A stretch of 64,000 bases of DNA from Amycolatopsis roodepoortensis (GTDB lineage: Bacteria > Actinomycetota > Actinomycetes > Mycobacteriales > Pseudonocardiaceae), in contig NZ_JADBEJ010000001.1 in NCBI RefSeq assembly GCF_014873915.1, positions 1,550,001 through 1,614,000 on the forward strand. Direction: 5' to 3'. Numbering within the stretch: the first letter of the stretch is position 1; each line of letters starts with the position of its first letter. The position numbers and the translations under genes are program-made. Of this stretch, positions 44,621-52,660 are shown one piece after another. A model generated the notes under the pieces. The model made no database searches, was not told the DNA's origin, and was given only the letters and a program-made list of their open reading frames with translations.

Positions 44621-45739
44621 CTAGGACCGGACGTGCAGGATCGCGTCGGCGTCGTTCAGGATCCCTTGGTCGAGCGGGAAGTAGCCCTGCCGTGGGGTGG
44701 GGTCGGTCCGGACGCTCGCGGGCGGGACCTCGGACGCGGTGAGCAGGGCCCAATCCGTGGTGACGTGCTTCTGCAGGAACCCTTCGTAGGTACCGGGTTC
44801 CGGCTCTTCGAGCGCTATGGCGTCGCTTCGGCCGAGGCTGGTCGCCACGAAGACGTAGCGGTCACCGAGCAGCGGGGCCACCAGCGCGCCGGCGGGGAAC
44901 CAGGTGGTCTCCGTCCCCGCCACCCGCATCGTGCTGGCCTGGCGGCGCAGGTGGAGATTGTGGGCGAAGACGAGCGTCCTGCCCCGGACGGCTTCGGCGG
45001 CGCGGATGTCCAGCAGGTTCCGCGCCATGATGGCGTCCCTGGTCGCGACAAGGGGCGCGTAGCGCTCCTGCGGCTCCAGTGGCTCGGCGCATTGCCGGTG
45101 GTAGCGCAGCAGGTCGATGCCGGCCATGAGCTGGATCTCCGCCCGCGACCAGTCGTCCGTGACCGGTTCCGGTTTCCGGGAGCGGAGCACGGCGAGCAGA
45201 TCGGCCGCGATCGCGCGCAGCCGGTAAGCGTCGGCCGAGGCACCGGGCGACGAAGCCGCGTCCATGACGGCTTCGGTGCGGCTCCAGCGTTCGTCGTCGC
45301 CCGCCGGGCCCGCGATGTCCACGTCGATGCCCAGGAAGTCGCGGGCGTACTCGAGGTAGGGCCGCGGACTGGGCGCGGAGGTGTTCTCGGTCTGGGTGTC
45401 GAAGCCGTGGAACGAAAGCCGCTCTTCGGGAGGCCGGTTCTCGTTGAACTCGCGCATCCAGGCGATCAGCCGCCTGTTCGCCTCGACGGCACCGAAGACG
45501 TGCGAGAAGCCTTCGCTCATCGCGAGGTCGAGAGTCCCGGTGCCGTCGTGGACGTAGTCGTTCGCGACGAGCGCGGCGACACGATCGGTTTCGAGGGCGA
45601 TCGAGCGGAAGCCGCGGTCGACCAGCTGGGCGAACAGTGTGTTGCGGACGTCCGCGAAGACCGGGGTCGCGTGCGTCGGCTCGCCGAGGGCGAGCAGGTC
45701 GCAGGAGGGGGTCACGAAGTCTCGGATGTCTTGACTCAT
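44621..45739 (-). CDS. Erythromycin esterase-family protein
   Basis: A 372-residue enzyme of the Ere/succinoglycan biosynthesis group. Family positions are visible in LLALGEPTHATP (catalytic His region), SIALETDR, LSFHGFDTQ, RDAIMARNLL and FAHNLHLRRQ. Ere enzymes open macrolide rings by ester hydrolysis, but many family members have unknown substrates. The ATG at 45739 is used. It lies next to an AfsR-type regulator, so it may be a resistance or tailoring enzyme; that is inference. Confidence 0.88.
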   Translation of the reverse strand: MSQDIRDFVTPSCDLLALGEPTHATPVFADVRNTLFAQLVDRGFRSIALETDRVAALVANDYVHDGTGTLDLAMSEGFSHVFGAVEANRRLIAWMREFNENRPPEERLSFHGFDTQTENTSAPSPRPYLEYARDFLGIDVDIAGPAGDDERWSRTEAVMDAASSPGASADAYRLRAIAADLLAVLRSRKPEPVTDDWSRAEIQLMAGIDLLRYHRQCAEPLEPQERYAPLVATRDAIMARNLLDIRAAEAVRGRTLVFAHNLHLRRQASTMRVAGTETTWFPAGALVAPLLGDRYVFVATSLGRSDAIALEEPEPGTYEGFLQKHVTTDWALLTASEVPPASVRTDPTPRQGYFPLDQGILNDADAILHVRS

Positions 45740-45885
45740 GAGGTTCAAGCGTATCGTTGATGCTTCGGTTGAAACTTCGGTCGGTTTCTCTCAGCGGCTA
45801 CTCGCGAAAGTCTCAAACGGAGCGTCAGGTGGCGGACCTCGCGCGAGCCGAGCACCCGCCCCGACTCCTCGCCACCGGCGTCCGC

Positions 45886-45940
45886 GTCGCGAAAGCCACG
45901 TTCGCGACGCCTGATGTCCCGAAAGTGGCTTTCGCGGCAC
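45886..45940. repeat. Intergenic hairpin repeat, copy 2
   Basis: Near-perfect arms (45886-45904 and 45920-45938) around the loop CGACGCCTGATGTCC. It differs from copy 1 at 37686 in four of 55 positions, with GTCGCGAAAGCCAC and CGAAAGTGGCTTTCGCG shared. Confidence 0.8.
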
Positions 45941-46064
45941 GTTCGGCTGCCGGAAGCCGGCCCCCGACGCTGGACCGCGCCCGCCCCCGCGTGCCGTGCC
46001 GCAAGAAAAGCACTTCCGGAGAACTCGCTCCCATTCCATTCGTCCGCTATAAAGTTTAAGAGCG

Positions 46065-46106
46065 CTTCGCGCGCGAAGGTGCTTCGCTTGCGAAGTGGTC
46101 CTTCGC
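46065..46106. promoter_or_regulatory. Tandem CTTCGC-NN-GCGAAG dyads
   Basis: CTTCGCGCGCGAAG (46065-46078) and CTTCGCTTGCGAAG (46082-46095) are two 14-base dyads whose starts are 17 bases apart. A third half site CTTCGC begins at 46101. They lie about 100 bases upstream of the XRE gene and are a good candidate operator for it or for a neighbour. Confidence 0.5.
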
Positions 46107-46197
46107 GGAAATGCGCGAGCGCAAGTTATCAGCAGTTGAGGTGAATCACCGCGTGGCAATCACCGCGCGGTCGGAGTTCGGCCCTAGTTTTGCCCGC

Positions 46198-47055
46198 ATG
46201 GTTGAGAAGGATTCGACGGCGCGGACCCGGGAACTGGGCCACCGCATGAAGGCGTTCCGGCAGCGCAGGCACTTCAGCGGAGCCGACGTCAGCCGCCGTA
46301 ACGGCTGGTTGCAGAGCAAGGTCACGAGGTGGGAACAAGGGCTGCGTGAGCTGTCCGTGGTGGACGCGGCGCTGTATCTCGCGACCTGCGGCGAGGCGGA
46401 GCCCGAGCGTGACCTGCTGCTGGAACTGACCCAGCCCGGCGGCGACCTGTACTGGGTTCGGCCGTACTTCGACGAACTCGTCGATCCGATGAAATCCCTT
46501 GCTATCCAAGAGAATCTCGCGCATACGCTGGTGCGCTACGAGTCGCTGACGCTGCCCGGGCTGCTCCAGACCGAACAGTACGCCCGCACCGCCTTCGAGC
46601 TGATCGGCAACCGCGACCAGGCGCAGCTGGATCAGGTCGTGACCGCCAGGATGGAACGGCAGCGGCTGCTGCAACGCGATCGTCCGCCGCGGTGCCGGTT
46701 CTACGTCCACGAGCGCGCGCTGCGGTCGGTCGTCGGCGGCCCCCGGATCATGCACGAGCAACTGCTGCACCTCGTCCTGTCGGCGAACCTGCCGTATTGC
46801 TCCATTCGTATCGTCCCGGAAAGCGGCGGCGTCGGCACGGTACTCGAGAATTCGTTCACCATCATGGAATTCACGGAACATCCGGCGGTGGTGTACACGG
46901 ATTCCTATGCGGCCGGGGTGTTCATCGACGACCGGGTGGCGGTCGAGGCTTACTATTCCCTTGTCGCGAGACTGGAAAGCGATACCCTGACCGAGGAGAG
47001 GTCACGGCAAACGCTCGCCGAATGGGCGGACCGGTACGACCGGATGGAGGAGTGA
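46198..47055 (+). CDS. XRE-family regulator with DUF5753 domain
   Basis: A 285-residue regulator common in actinomycetes. A helix-turn-helix is near residues 15-60 (RHFSGADVSRRNGWLQSKVTRWEQG), followed by the DUF5753 ligand-like domain (YESLTLPGLLQTEQYARTAF, ERQRLLQRDRPPRCRFYVHE, YTDSYAAGVFIDD). The ATG is preferred over a GTG/ATG farther upstream because of the -10-like TAGTTT just before it. These genes usually sit beside a small DUF397 gene; none is seen here. Confidence 0.87.
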   Translation: MVEKDSTARTRELGHRMKAFRQRRHFSGADVSRRNGWLQSKVTRWEQGLRELSVVDAALYLATCGEAEPERDLLLELTQPGGDLYWVRPYFDELVDPMKSLAIQENLAHTLVRYESLTLPGLLQTEQYARTAFELIGNRDQAQLDQVVTARMERQRLLQRDRPPRCRFYVHERALRSVVGGPRIMHEQLLHLVLSANLPYCSIRIVPESGGVGTVLENSFTIMEFTEHPAVVYTDSYAAGVFIDDRVAVEAYYSLVARLESDTLTEERSRQTLAEWADRYDRMEE

Positions 47056-47124
47056 ACCGTCCGAGGTTTCCCGCGGGCACTTCCGGGGGTAATCCTTCCG
47101 GGTAGCCGAGTGAAGGAGTTCGTG

Positions 47125-48633
47125 GTGACGAAGACGCAGGGTGGTGCCCCGGTCGCCGAGACGGAGATCGAGCGGAAGTACGACCTGGCGGCCGACCGGC
47201 CCATCCCGCCGCTGGTCCCGATCGGCCCCGTGACGAACCAGGCCGAGCCGAAAGTCGACGTCCTCGATGCCACGTACTACGACACCTCCGACTTCCGGCT
47301 CGCCCAGGCGGGCATCACGCTGCGGCGGCGGCTGGGCGGGAGCGACGAGGGCTGGCACCTCAAGCTCCCGGTCGGCGACGATCGGCGAGAGGAACTCCGC
47401 CTCCCGCTGGCGGGCAAGCCGGACAAGGTGCCGGGCGCGCTGGCGAAGCTGGTCCGGGCGCACACCCTCGGCGCCAAACTCGTCCAGGCCGCGCATCTGC
47501 GAACCGAGCGCACTTCGTACGCCTTGCTCGACGCCGGTGGTCGTGAGGTCGCGACGCTGACGGACGACGTCGTCACCGGGGAAGCGGGTGGGGAGAAGGC
47601 ACACCTCGACCGCTGGCGGGAGATCGAGATCGAGCTCTCGCCCGGTGCCGATCCCGAAGTGCTCGACAGTTTGGACCACGCTGTCCTGGAAGCGGGCGCG
47701 GAGCGATCGCGCTGGCCGTCGAAGCTCCGGCGCCTGACCGACGAGCTCGTGCCCTCCGCGAGGGGCAAGTCGGGTTCGGTGCTGGCGGATTACTTCGCCG
47801 CGCAGCTGGACGCGCTACGGCGCAATGACATCGGGGTCCGCCGCGACGCCGAGGACGCGGTGCATCAGATGCGGGTCGCGAGCAGGCGGTTGCGCAGCGC
47901 GCTGCGGACGTTCCGGCGGTCTCTCGATCCGGACGTCGCCGACGGGCTGGCCGCCGAGCTTCGCTGGCTCGGGGGTGAACTCGGGCCGGCGAGGGACACG
48001 GAGGTGATGTCGGCGCGTCTGCACGACGAGGTCAAGGCGCTACCGGTCGAGCTGGTGCTGGGCAACGTCGAGCAGCTGATGACGCGGCACTTCGCGCGCG
48101 AGGCAGAAGAGGCCAAGGCGCGGGCGATCCGGGCGCTCGACAGTAAGCGGTACACGGAGCTGTTGCGAGCACTGGAAAAGCTCGTCCGCAAACCCCGGAA
48201 GATCAAGGACGGCAAGAAGGAACTACGCAAGGCGGTCGCTCGGTCGAGCCGGAAGCTCGGCAAGGCCGTCGCCGCGGCGCGCGAGCTGGAGCCCGGCGCG
48301 GAGCAGGACGCCGCACTGCACGAAGTGCGCAAGAAGGCCAAACGAGCCAGGTATGCCGCGGATACGATCCGGCCGGTATCCGGTCGGAAGCTTCGAAAAT
48401 GGCGAAAGAACGTCAAGGCGGTGCAGTCCACGCTCGGTACGCATCACGACATCGTGGTCACCCGGGACGTCCTGCGGCTTCTCGGTCTGCGCGCGTACGC
48501 CGAGAACGAAAACGCTTTCACCTTCGGGGTTCTGCACGGCCGCTCGATCGCCGCGGCCGAGTCCGCGCACCGGCGCTTCACCGGAGAATGGCAAGACTTG
48601 GGTAAATGTTCCCGCCCGAAATGGCTCAAATGA
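47125..48633 (+). CDS. CYTH-CHAD domain protein
   Basis: A 502-residue protein with an N-terminal CYTH triphosphate-tunnel domain (ETEIERKYDL, the ExExK signature, then YYDTSDFRLAQAGITLRRR) and a C-terminal helical CHAD domain rich in conserved His and Lys/Arg (DAVHQMRVASRRLRSALRTF, HEVRKKAKRARYAADTI). CHAD domains bind polyphosphate and CYTH domains hydrolyse or make triphosphates, so a role in phosphate or polyphosphate metabolism is likely. GAAGGAG lies six bases before the GTG chosen; GTG at 47110 is an alternative. Confidence 0.92.
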   Translation: MTKTQGGAPVAETEIERKYDLAADRPIPPLVPIGPVTNQAEPKVDVLDATYYDTSDFRLAQAGITLRRRLGGSDEGWHLKLPVGDDRREELRLPLAGKPDKVPGALAKLVRAHTLGAKLVQAAHLRTERTSYALLDAGGREVATLTDDVVTGEAGGEKAHLDRWREIEIELSPGADPEVLDSLDHAVLEAGAERSRWPSKLRRLTDELVPSARGKSGSVLADYFAAQLDALRRNDIGVRRDAEDAVHQMRVASRRLRSALRTFRRSLDPDVADGLAAELRWLGGELGPARDTEVMSARLHDEVKALPVELVLGNVEQLMTRHFAREAEEAKARAIRALDSKRYTELLRALEKLVRKPRKIKDGKKELRKAVARSSRKLGKAVAAARELEPGAEQDAALHEVRKKAKRARYAADTIRPVSGRKLRKWRKNVKAVQSTLGTHHDIVVTRDVLRLLGLRAYAENENAFTFGVLHGRSIAAAESAHRRFTGEWQDLGKCSRPKWLK

Positions 48634-48708
48634 GGTAGCCCGGGTTGACCTCTCGCCGTCGCCGAGTACCGTCGAGGGAACTTGGTGGTCTGGAGAGAGG
48701 CGCCCCCA

Positions 48709-49062
48709 ATGTTGCCTGGCCAGCGTGTACCCGGCGAAGCGCCGCCTCTGGCCGTGACCACCAGCCGCCGCAAGGACGGCGTCCTCGTCCTCACCGCGGT
48801 GGGGGAGATCGACGCCGCCACGGTCGGCCGGTTCCGCACCGAGCTCAGCGGTGCATGTGTCAAAGGAAAGCACGTGATCCTCGACCTCTCCGGCGTCCGC
48901 TTCCTCAGCTGTGCCGGGTTGCAGGCGCTCGAGGAGGCGAACGCGGTCTCGCCTCGGTTCTCTGTGATCGTGAAGACCGCTTTGGTGTCACGGATCCTGG
49001 ACGTCAGCGGGGTCGGAGCCGATCTCGACGTCCGCTGGGACCTCGAGGACGTGCGCATCTAG
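48709..49062 (+). CDS. STAS-domain anti-sigma factor antagonist
   Basis: A 117-residue STAS protein. The core reads LTAVGEIDAATVGRF then ILDLSGVRFLSCAGLQALEE, where the Ser of LSCAG is at the usual phosphorylation position. Such proteins free alternative sigma factors by binding their anti-sigma kinase partners. No partner kinase is adjacent. TGGAGAG precedes the ATG. Its stop overlaps by three bases with the stop of the LigD-like gene on the other strand. Confidence 0.9.
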   Translation: MLPGQRVPGEAPPLAVTTSRRKDGVLVLTAVGEIDAATVGRFRTELSGACVKGKHVILDLSGVRFLSCAGLQALEEANAVSPRFSVIVKTALVSRILDVSGVGADLDVRWDLEDVRI

Positions 49063-50507
49063 TCCTGACCGCCGCCGAGCTCCACCTCGTCGGCCGTGAC
49101 GTCCGGCAGCAGGCCGCGCCAGCGCGGATTGCGCAGGCAACCCGCGTCGGTCCAGCCGCCGAAGACGACCTCGCCGACGATGACCGGCCGCGACCAGCGC
49201 GCGTCCCGCGCCTGTTTGTCCGGGACGGAGTGGAACGGGGATGTCTTGCGCTCCAAGCGGAACAGCCGCTCGGAAAGCTCCGCCAGTTCGTCGCCCGCGA
49301 AGCCGACGCCGACGTTTCCGATGTACCGCAGGCCATCCCCGTGCGGGACGCCGAGCAGCACTGAGCTGAACGTGTCCGCCCGGCTGCCGCCACCCGGCCG
49401 CCAGCCGCCCAGAACCACCTGCTGTACCAGGGTTCCGGTGATGGAAAGCCAGTCCCCGGTGCGCTTGCCCGGGTGATACGCGGAGCCGGCCCGTTTGGCG
49501 ACGATACCGGCGAGCCCGTGTTCGCGGGCCGCCCGCGCGACCGCGCCGCCGTCCCCGAGGTAGTACCGAGGGACCTGCCAATGCGGCCCGGCGAGCCCGA
49601 GTTCGTCGAGGAGTTCCCGTCGTTCGACATAAGGCGTCTCGACACAGGAGCGGCCGTCGAGGTGCAGGAGATCGTTCACCAGGTAGAACGCCGGATACCG
49701 GGACGTGAGCCGTTTCGCGGAACTCTTCGTCGCCCGTGCGCGGTGCCCGAGCCCTTCCGGACTCGGCTTCCCGCCGTCGAAGACGACGATTTCCCCGTCC
49801 AGAAACGCTTCCGTGGCACCGAGTTGCTCACCGAGGCCGCGGAATTCGGGAAACAGGCCGGTGACGTCGTCCCCCGAATCGTCGTAGGCGGTGATCCGTC
49901 CGCCGGACACCCGGATCAGCGTCCGGCGCCCGGACCAGTCGAACTCGTAGGCCCAGTCCGCGTCTTCGCTCGTCGACGGAAGCCGCCCCGGTTTGCTCAG
50001 CATCGGGGCGAGGAAGGAGGGGAGTTCCGCGCGGCCGGGATCGGCCGGGTCGAGCCTTTTGAGCAGCCAGCCGTTGTCCCTGCCGTCCTTCTTCACGTGG
50101 AGGAACAGGTATTTCCCGCGTGCTCGCTCGCCGTGGAAGACGACTTCGACCTTGTGGTCGTTGAAGTGCAGCGTTTCGTACCGGCCGGTGTCCCAGATCG
50201 TCATGGTGCCGCCGCCGTATTCGCCCGCGGGTATCTCGCCTTCGAAGGTGAGGTATTCCATCGGATGGTCTTCGGTGTGCACGGCGAGCCGTTCGAGATC
50301 CGGCGACATCGGCAGGCCCTTCGGCACCGCCCAGGAGACGAGCACACCCTCCCGTTCGAGGCGGATGTCCCAGTGCAGGCTGCTCGCGTGGTGTTCCTGG
50401 ATGACGAAGAGATCGTCGGCCCCGGTGTCCCCGTCGCGATCCGGGAGAGGTTCGGGAGTTCGTCCCGGTTTGCGCTTACGGCGGTATTCGCCGAGTTTCT
50501 CCGCCAT
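49059..50507 (-). CDS. LigD-like protein: 3'-phosphoesterase plus degenerate ATP-dependent ligase domain
   Basis: A 482-residue protein joining a LigD-type 3'-phosphoesterase domain and an ATP-dependent DNA ligase-like domain. The phosphoesterase positions (IQEHHASSLHWDIRLE and EDHPMEYLTFEG) keep the conserved His, Asp, Arg and Tyr. In the ligase half the AMP-accepting lysine motif KxDG is replaced: WAYEFDWSGRRTLI stands where family members have E-x-K-W-D-G-x-R. Motif IV shows LAGIVAKR without the Glu, and motif V shows WLSITG without its lysines, while LDGEIVVFD is kept. Catalytic ligation therefore looks lost. ku lies about 9 kb away. A GTG at 50543 is an alternative start. Confidence 0.88.
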   Translation of the reverse strand: MAEKLGEYRRKRKPGRTPEPLPDRDGDTGADDLFVIQEHHASSLHWDIRLEREGVLVSWAVPKGLPMSPDLERLAVHTEDHPMEYLTFEGEIPAGEYGGGTMTIWDTGRYETLHFNDHKVEVVFHGERARGKYLFLHVKKDGRDNGWLLKRLDPADPGRAELPSFLAPMLSKPGRLPSTSEDADWAYEFDWSGRRTLIRVSGGRITAYDDSGDDVTGLFPEFRGLGEQLGATEAFLDGEIVVFDGGKPSPEGLGHRARATKSSAKRLTSRYPAFYLVNDLLHLDGRSCVETPYVERRELLDELGLAGPHWQVPRYYLGDGGAVARAAREHGLAGIVAKRAGSAYHPGKRTGDWLSITGTLVQQVVLGGWRPGGGSRADTFSSVLLGVPHGDGLRYIGNVGVGFAGDELAELSERLFRLERKTSPFHSVPDKQARDARWSRPVIVGEVVFGGWTDAGCLRNPRWRGLLPDVTADEVELGGGQD

Positions 50508-50578
50508 GGCCGGCCAGCGCACCCCTCTTTCGGATCGGGTCACGCAAGCCTAGCGCCGTTCACGGTCCTTTCGTGCGA

Positions 50579-50623
50579 TGAAGGCCCCTTTTCCCACGGT
50601 TACAGCAGGAAAAGAGGCCTTCA
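50579..50623 (-). terminator. Hairpin after the ABC exporter operon
   Basis: Arms 50579-50594 and 50608-50623 (TGAAGGCCCCTTTTCC type) pair with one mismatch. It lies 12 bases beyond the stop of the second ABC gene and belongs to the GTGAAGGCC hairpin group. Confidence 0.65.
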
Positions 50624-50635
50624 CACCGATGCGGC

Positions 50636-52660
50636 TCAGTCGGTCTCGGCCAGTGCCTCCGCGAACTGCGCGGCGTAGAGCCGGGAGTAGGCACCGCCGG
50701 TGAGCAGCAGTGTTTCGTGGTCACCTTGCTCGACGATCGACCCGTTCTCCATCACCAGGATGACGTCCGCGTCGCGGATGGTGGAAAGCCGGTGCGCGAT
50801 GACGAAACTCGTCCGCCCTTCGCGCAGCGAGTTCATCGCCCGCTGGATCAGCACCTCGGTCCGCGTGTCGACTGAACTGGTGGCCTCGTCGAGGATGAGG
50901 ATCGCGGGTTTCGCCAGGAACGCCCGCGCGACGGTGATCAGCTGTTTCTCACCGGCGCTGACCGTGCCGCCCTCGTCGTCGATCACCGTGTCGTAGCCGT
51001 CCGGAAGGGTGCGGACGAACCGGTCGACGTGGGTCGCCTTGGCGGCCGCGACGACCTCGTCGTGCGTGGCGCCCTCCGAACCGTAGGCGATGTTCTCCGC
51101 GATGGTGCCGCCGAACAGCCACGCGTCCTGCAGCACCATGCCGGTCTTGGCCCGCAGGTCCTCGCGGTCCATCCCGGCGATGTCGACGCCGTCGAGGGTG
51201 ATCCGGCCGCCGTCGAGTTCGTAGAACCGCATGAGCAGGTTGACCAGCGTGGTCTTCCCCGCTCCGGTCGGGCCGACGATGGCGACGGTTTGCCCCGGTT
51301 CGACGGTGAGCGACAGGTCCTCGATGAGCGGCGTGTCCTCGGCGTACCGGAACGACACGTGCTCGAACTCGACCTGCCCCCGCACATTCTCGACCCGTGC
51401 GGGTTCGGCGGGCTCGGGTTCCTGCTCGTCCGCGTCGAGCAGCGCGAAGACCCGCTCGGCGGACGCGATCCCGGACTGCAGCAGGTTCGCCATGCTGGCG
51501 ATCTGCGTGACCGGCTGGCTGAACTGCCGCGAGTACTGGATGAACGCCTGGACGTCGCCGAGCGACAGTGTCCCGGACGCCACCCGCAGCGCGCCGATCA
51601 CGGCCACGAGCACGTAGCTCAGGTTGCCGATGAACATCATCGCGGGCTGGATGGTGCCCGAGATGAACTGCGCCTTGAAGCTCGCGCCGTACAGCGTGTC
51701 GTTGTGCTCACGGAACACCTCTTCGGCCTCCTCGCGGCGGCCGAACACCTTGACCAGCGAGTGCCCGGTGTACATCTCCTCGATATGCGCGTTGAGCCGC
51801 CCGGTGGTGGACCACTGCTTGATGAACTGTGGCTGCGCCTTCTTGCCGATCTTGGCCGCGACGAGCACCGACGCCGGCACCGAAAGCAGCGCGACGAGCG
51901 CCAGCAGGGGCGAGATGACGAACATCATCACGAGCACGCCGACGACCATCAGCAGCGACGACACGATCTGCGCGAGGGTCTGCTGAAGGGACAGCGCGAG
52001 ATTGTCGATGTCGTTGGTCGCCCGGCTCAGCACCTCGCCGCGCGGCTGGCGGTCGAAGTAGCTCAGCGGGAGCTTGGCGAACTTCTCCTCGATCCGCTCC
52101 CGCAGGTCGAACACCGCCCGCTGGACCAGGTTCGTGGTCAGCCTGGCCTGCAGCAGCGAGAAGAACGACGCCACGATGTAGAGCAGCAGCACCCACAACA
52201 GGACCTGGCCGACGGCGTCGAGGTCGATGCGCTGACCGGGGACGAAATCGATCCCCGAGTACAGGTCGGCGACGGTGTTGTCGCCAGCGGCCCGCAGCCC
52301 GGCGATGACCTGTTCCTTGCTCACTCCCGCGGGCATGTCCTTCGCGACGACGCCCGCGAAGATGAGGTCCGTGGCCATCCCGAGGATCTTCGGGCCGATG
52401 ACGCTCAGCGTGACACTGGCGATGCCGAAGATCAGGATGCCGTACAGCATGGCGCGCTGCGGTTGCAGCAGGCGCAGCAGCCGTTTCAGGGATCCCTTGA
52501 AGTCCAAGGCCTTTTCGGCGGACGGCCCGCCCATGAAGCCGGCGGGGCCGCGGCCGAGACTGCCGCCTCCAGGGCCGGGTCCCCGCGCGGCGCTCGCGCG
52601 CTCGCCCAGCGGTTTGGCCGGGGTGTCCGAAGAAGACTGTGTGGATTCGGGCGCGCTCAT
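50636..52660 (-). CDS. ABC exporter half-transporter B (catalytic ATP site)
   Basis: A 674-residue half-transporter with a Gly/Pro-rich N-terminal extension of about 55 residues, six membrane helices and a C-terminal ATPase. Walker A is GPTGAGKTT, the signature is VSAGEKQ (instead of SGGQ) and Walker B is ILILDEATSSVD with the catalytic Glu. It starts where the partner gene stops (TGATG overlap). With the partner it should form a heterodimer of the TmrAB/BmrCD type, exporting drugs, lipids or peptides. Confidence 0.93.
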   Translation of the reverse strand: MSAPESTQSSSDTPAKPLGERASAARGPGPGGGSLGRGPAGFMGGPSAEKALDFKGSLKRLLRLLQPQRAMLYGILIFGIASVTLSVIGPKILGMATDLIFAGVVAKDMPAGVSKEQVIAGLRAAGDNTVADLYSGIDFVPGQRIDLDAVGQVLLWVLLLYIVASFFSLLQARLTTNLVQRAVFDLRERIEEKFAKLPLSYFDRQPRGEVLSRATNDIDNLALSLQQTLAQIVSSLLMVVGVLVMMFVISPLLALVALLSVPASVLVAAKIGKKAQPQFIKQWSTTGRLNAHIEEMYTGHSLVKVFGRREEAEEVFREHNDTLYGASFKAQFISGTIQPAMMFIGNLSYVLVAVIGALRVASGTLSLGDVQAFIQYSRQFSQPVTQIASMANLLQSGIASAERVFALLDADEQEPEPAEPARVENVRGQVEFEHVSFRYAEDTPLIEDLSLTVEPGQTVAIVGPTGAGKTTLVNLLMRFYELDGGRITLDGVDIAGMDREDLRAKTGMVLQDAWLFGGTIAENIAYGSEGATHDEVVAAAKATHVDRFVRTLPDGYDTVIDDEGGTVSAGEKQLITVARAFLAKPAILILDEATSSVDTRTEVLIQRAMNSLREGRTSFVIAHRLSTIRDADVILVMENGSIVEQGDHETLLLTGGAYSRLYAAQFAEALAETD

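Larger units (their letters stand above)
45740..46197. other. Gene-free region with repeat and dyads
   Basis: A 458-base stretch between the esterase and XRE genes. It holds copy 2 of the loop-conserved hairpin, an A/T-rich TATAAAGTTTAAG at about 46049, tandem CTTCGC dyads and, ending seven bases before the XRE start, TAGTTT, a possible -10 for a leaderless mRNA. Open frames here are short and uncharacteristic. Confidence 0.7.
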
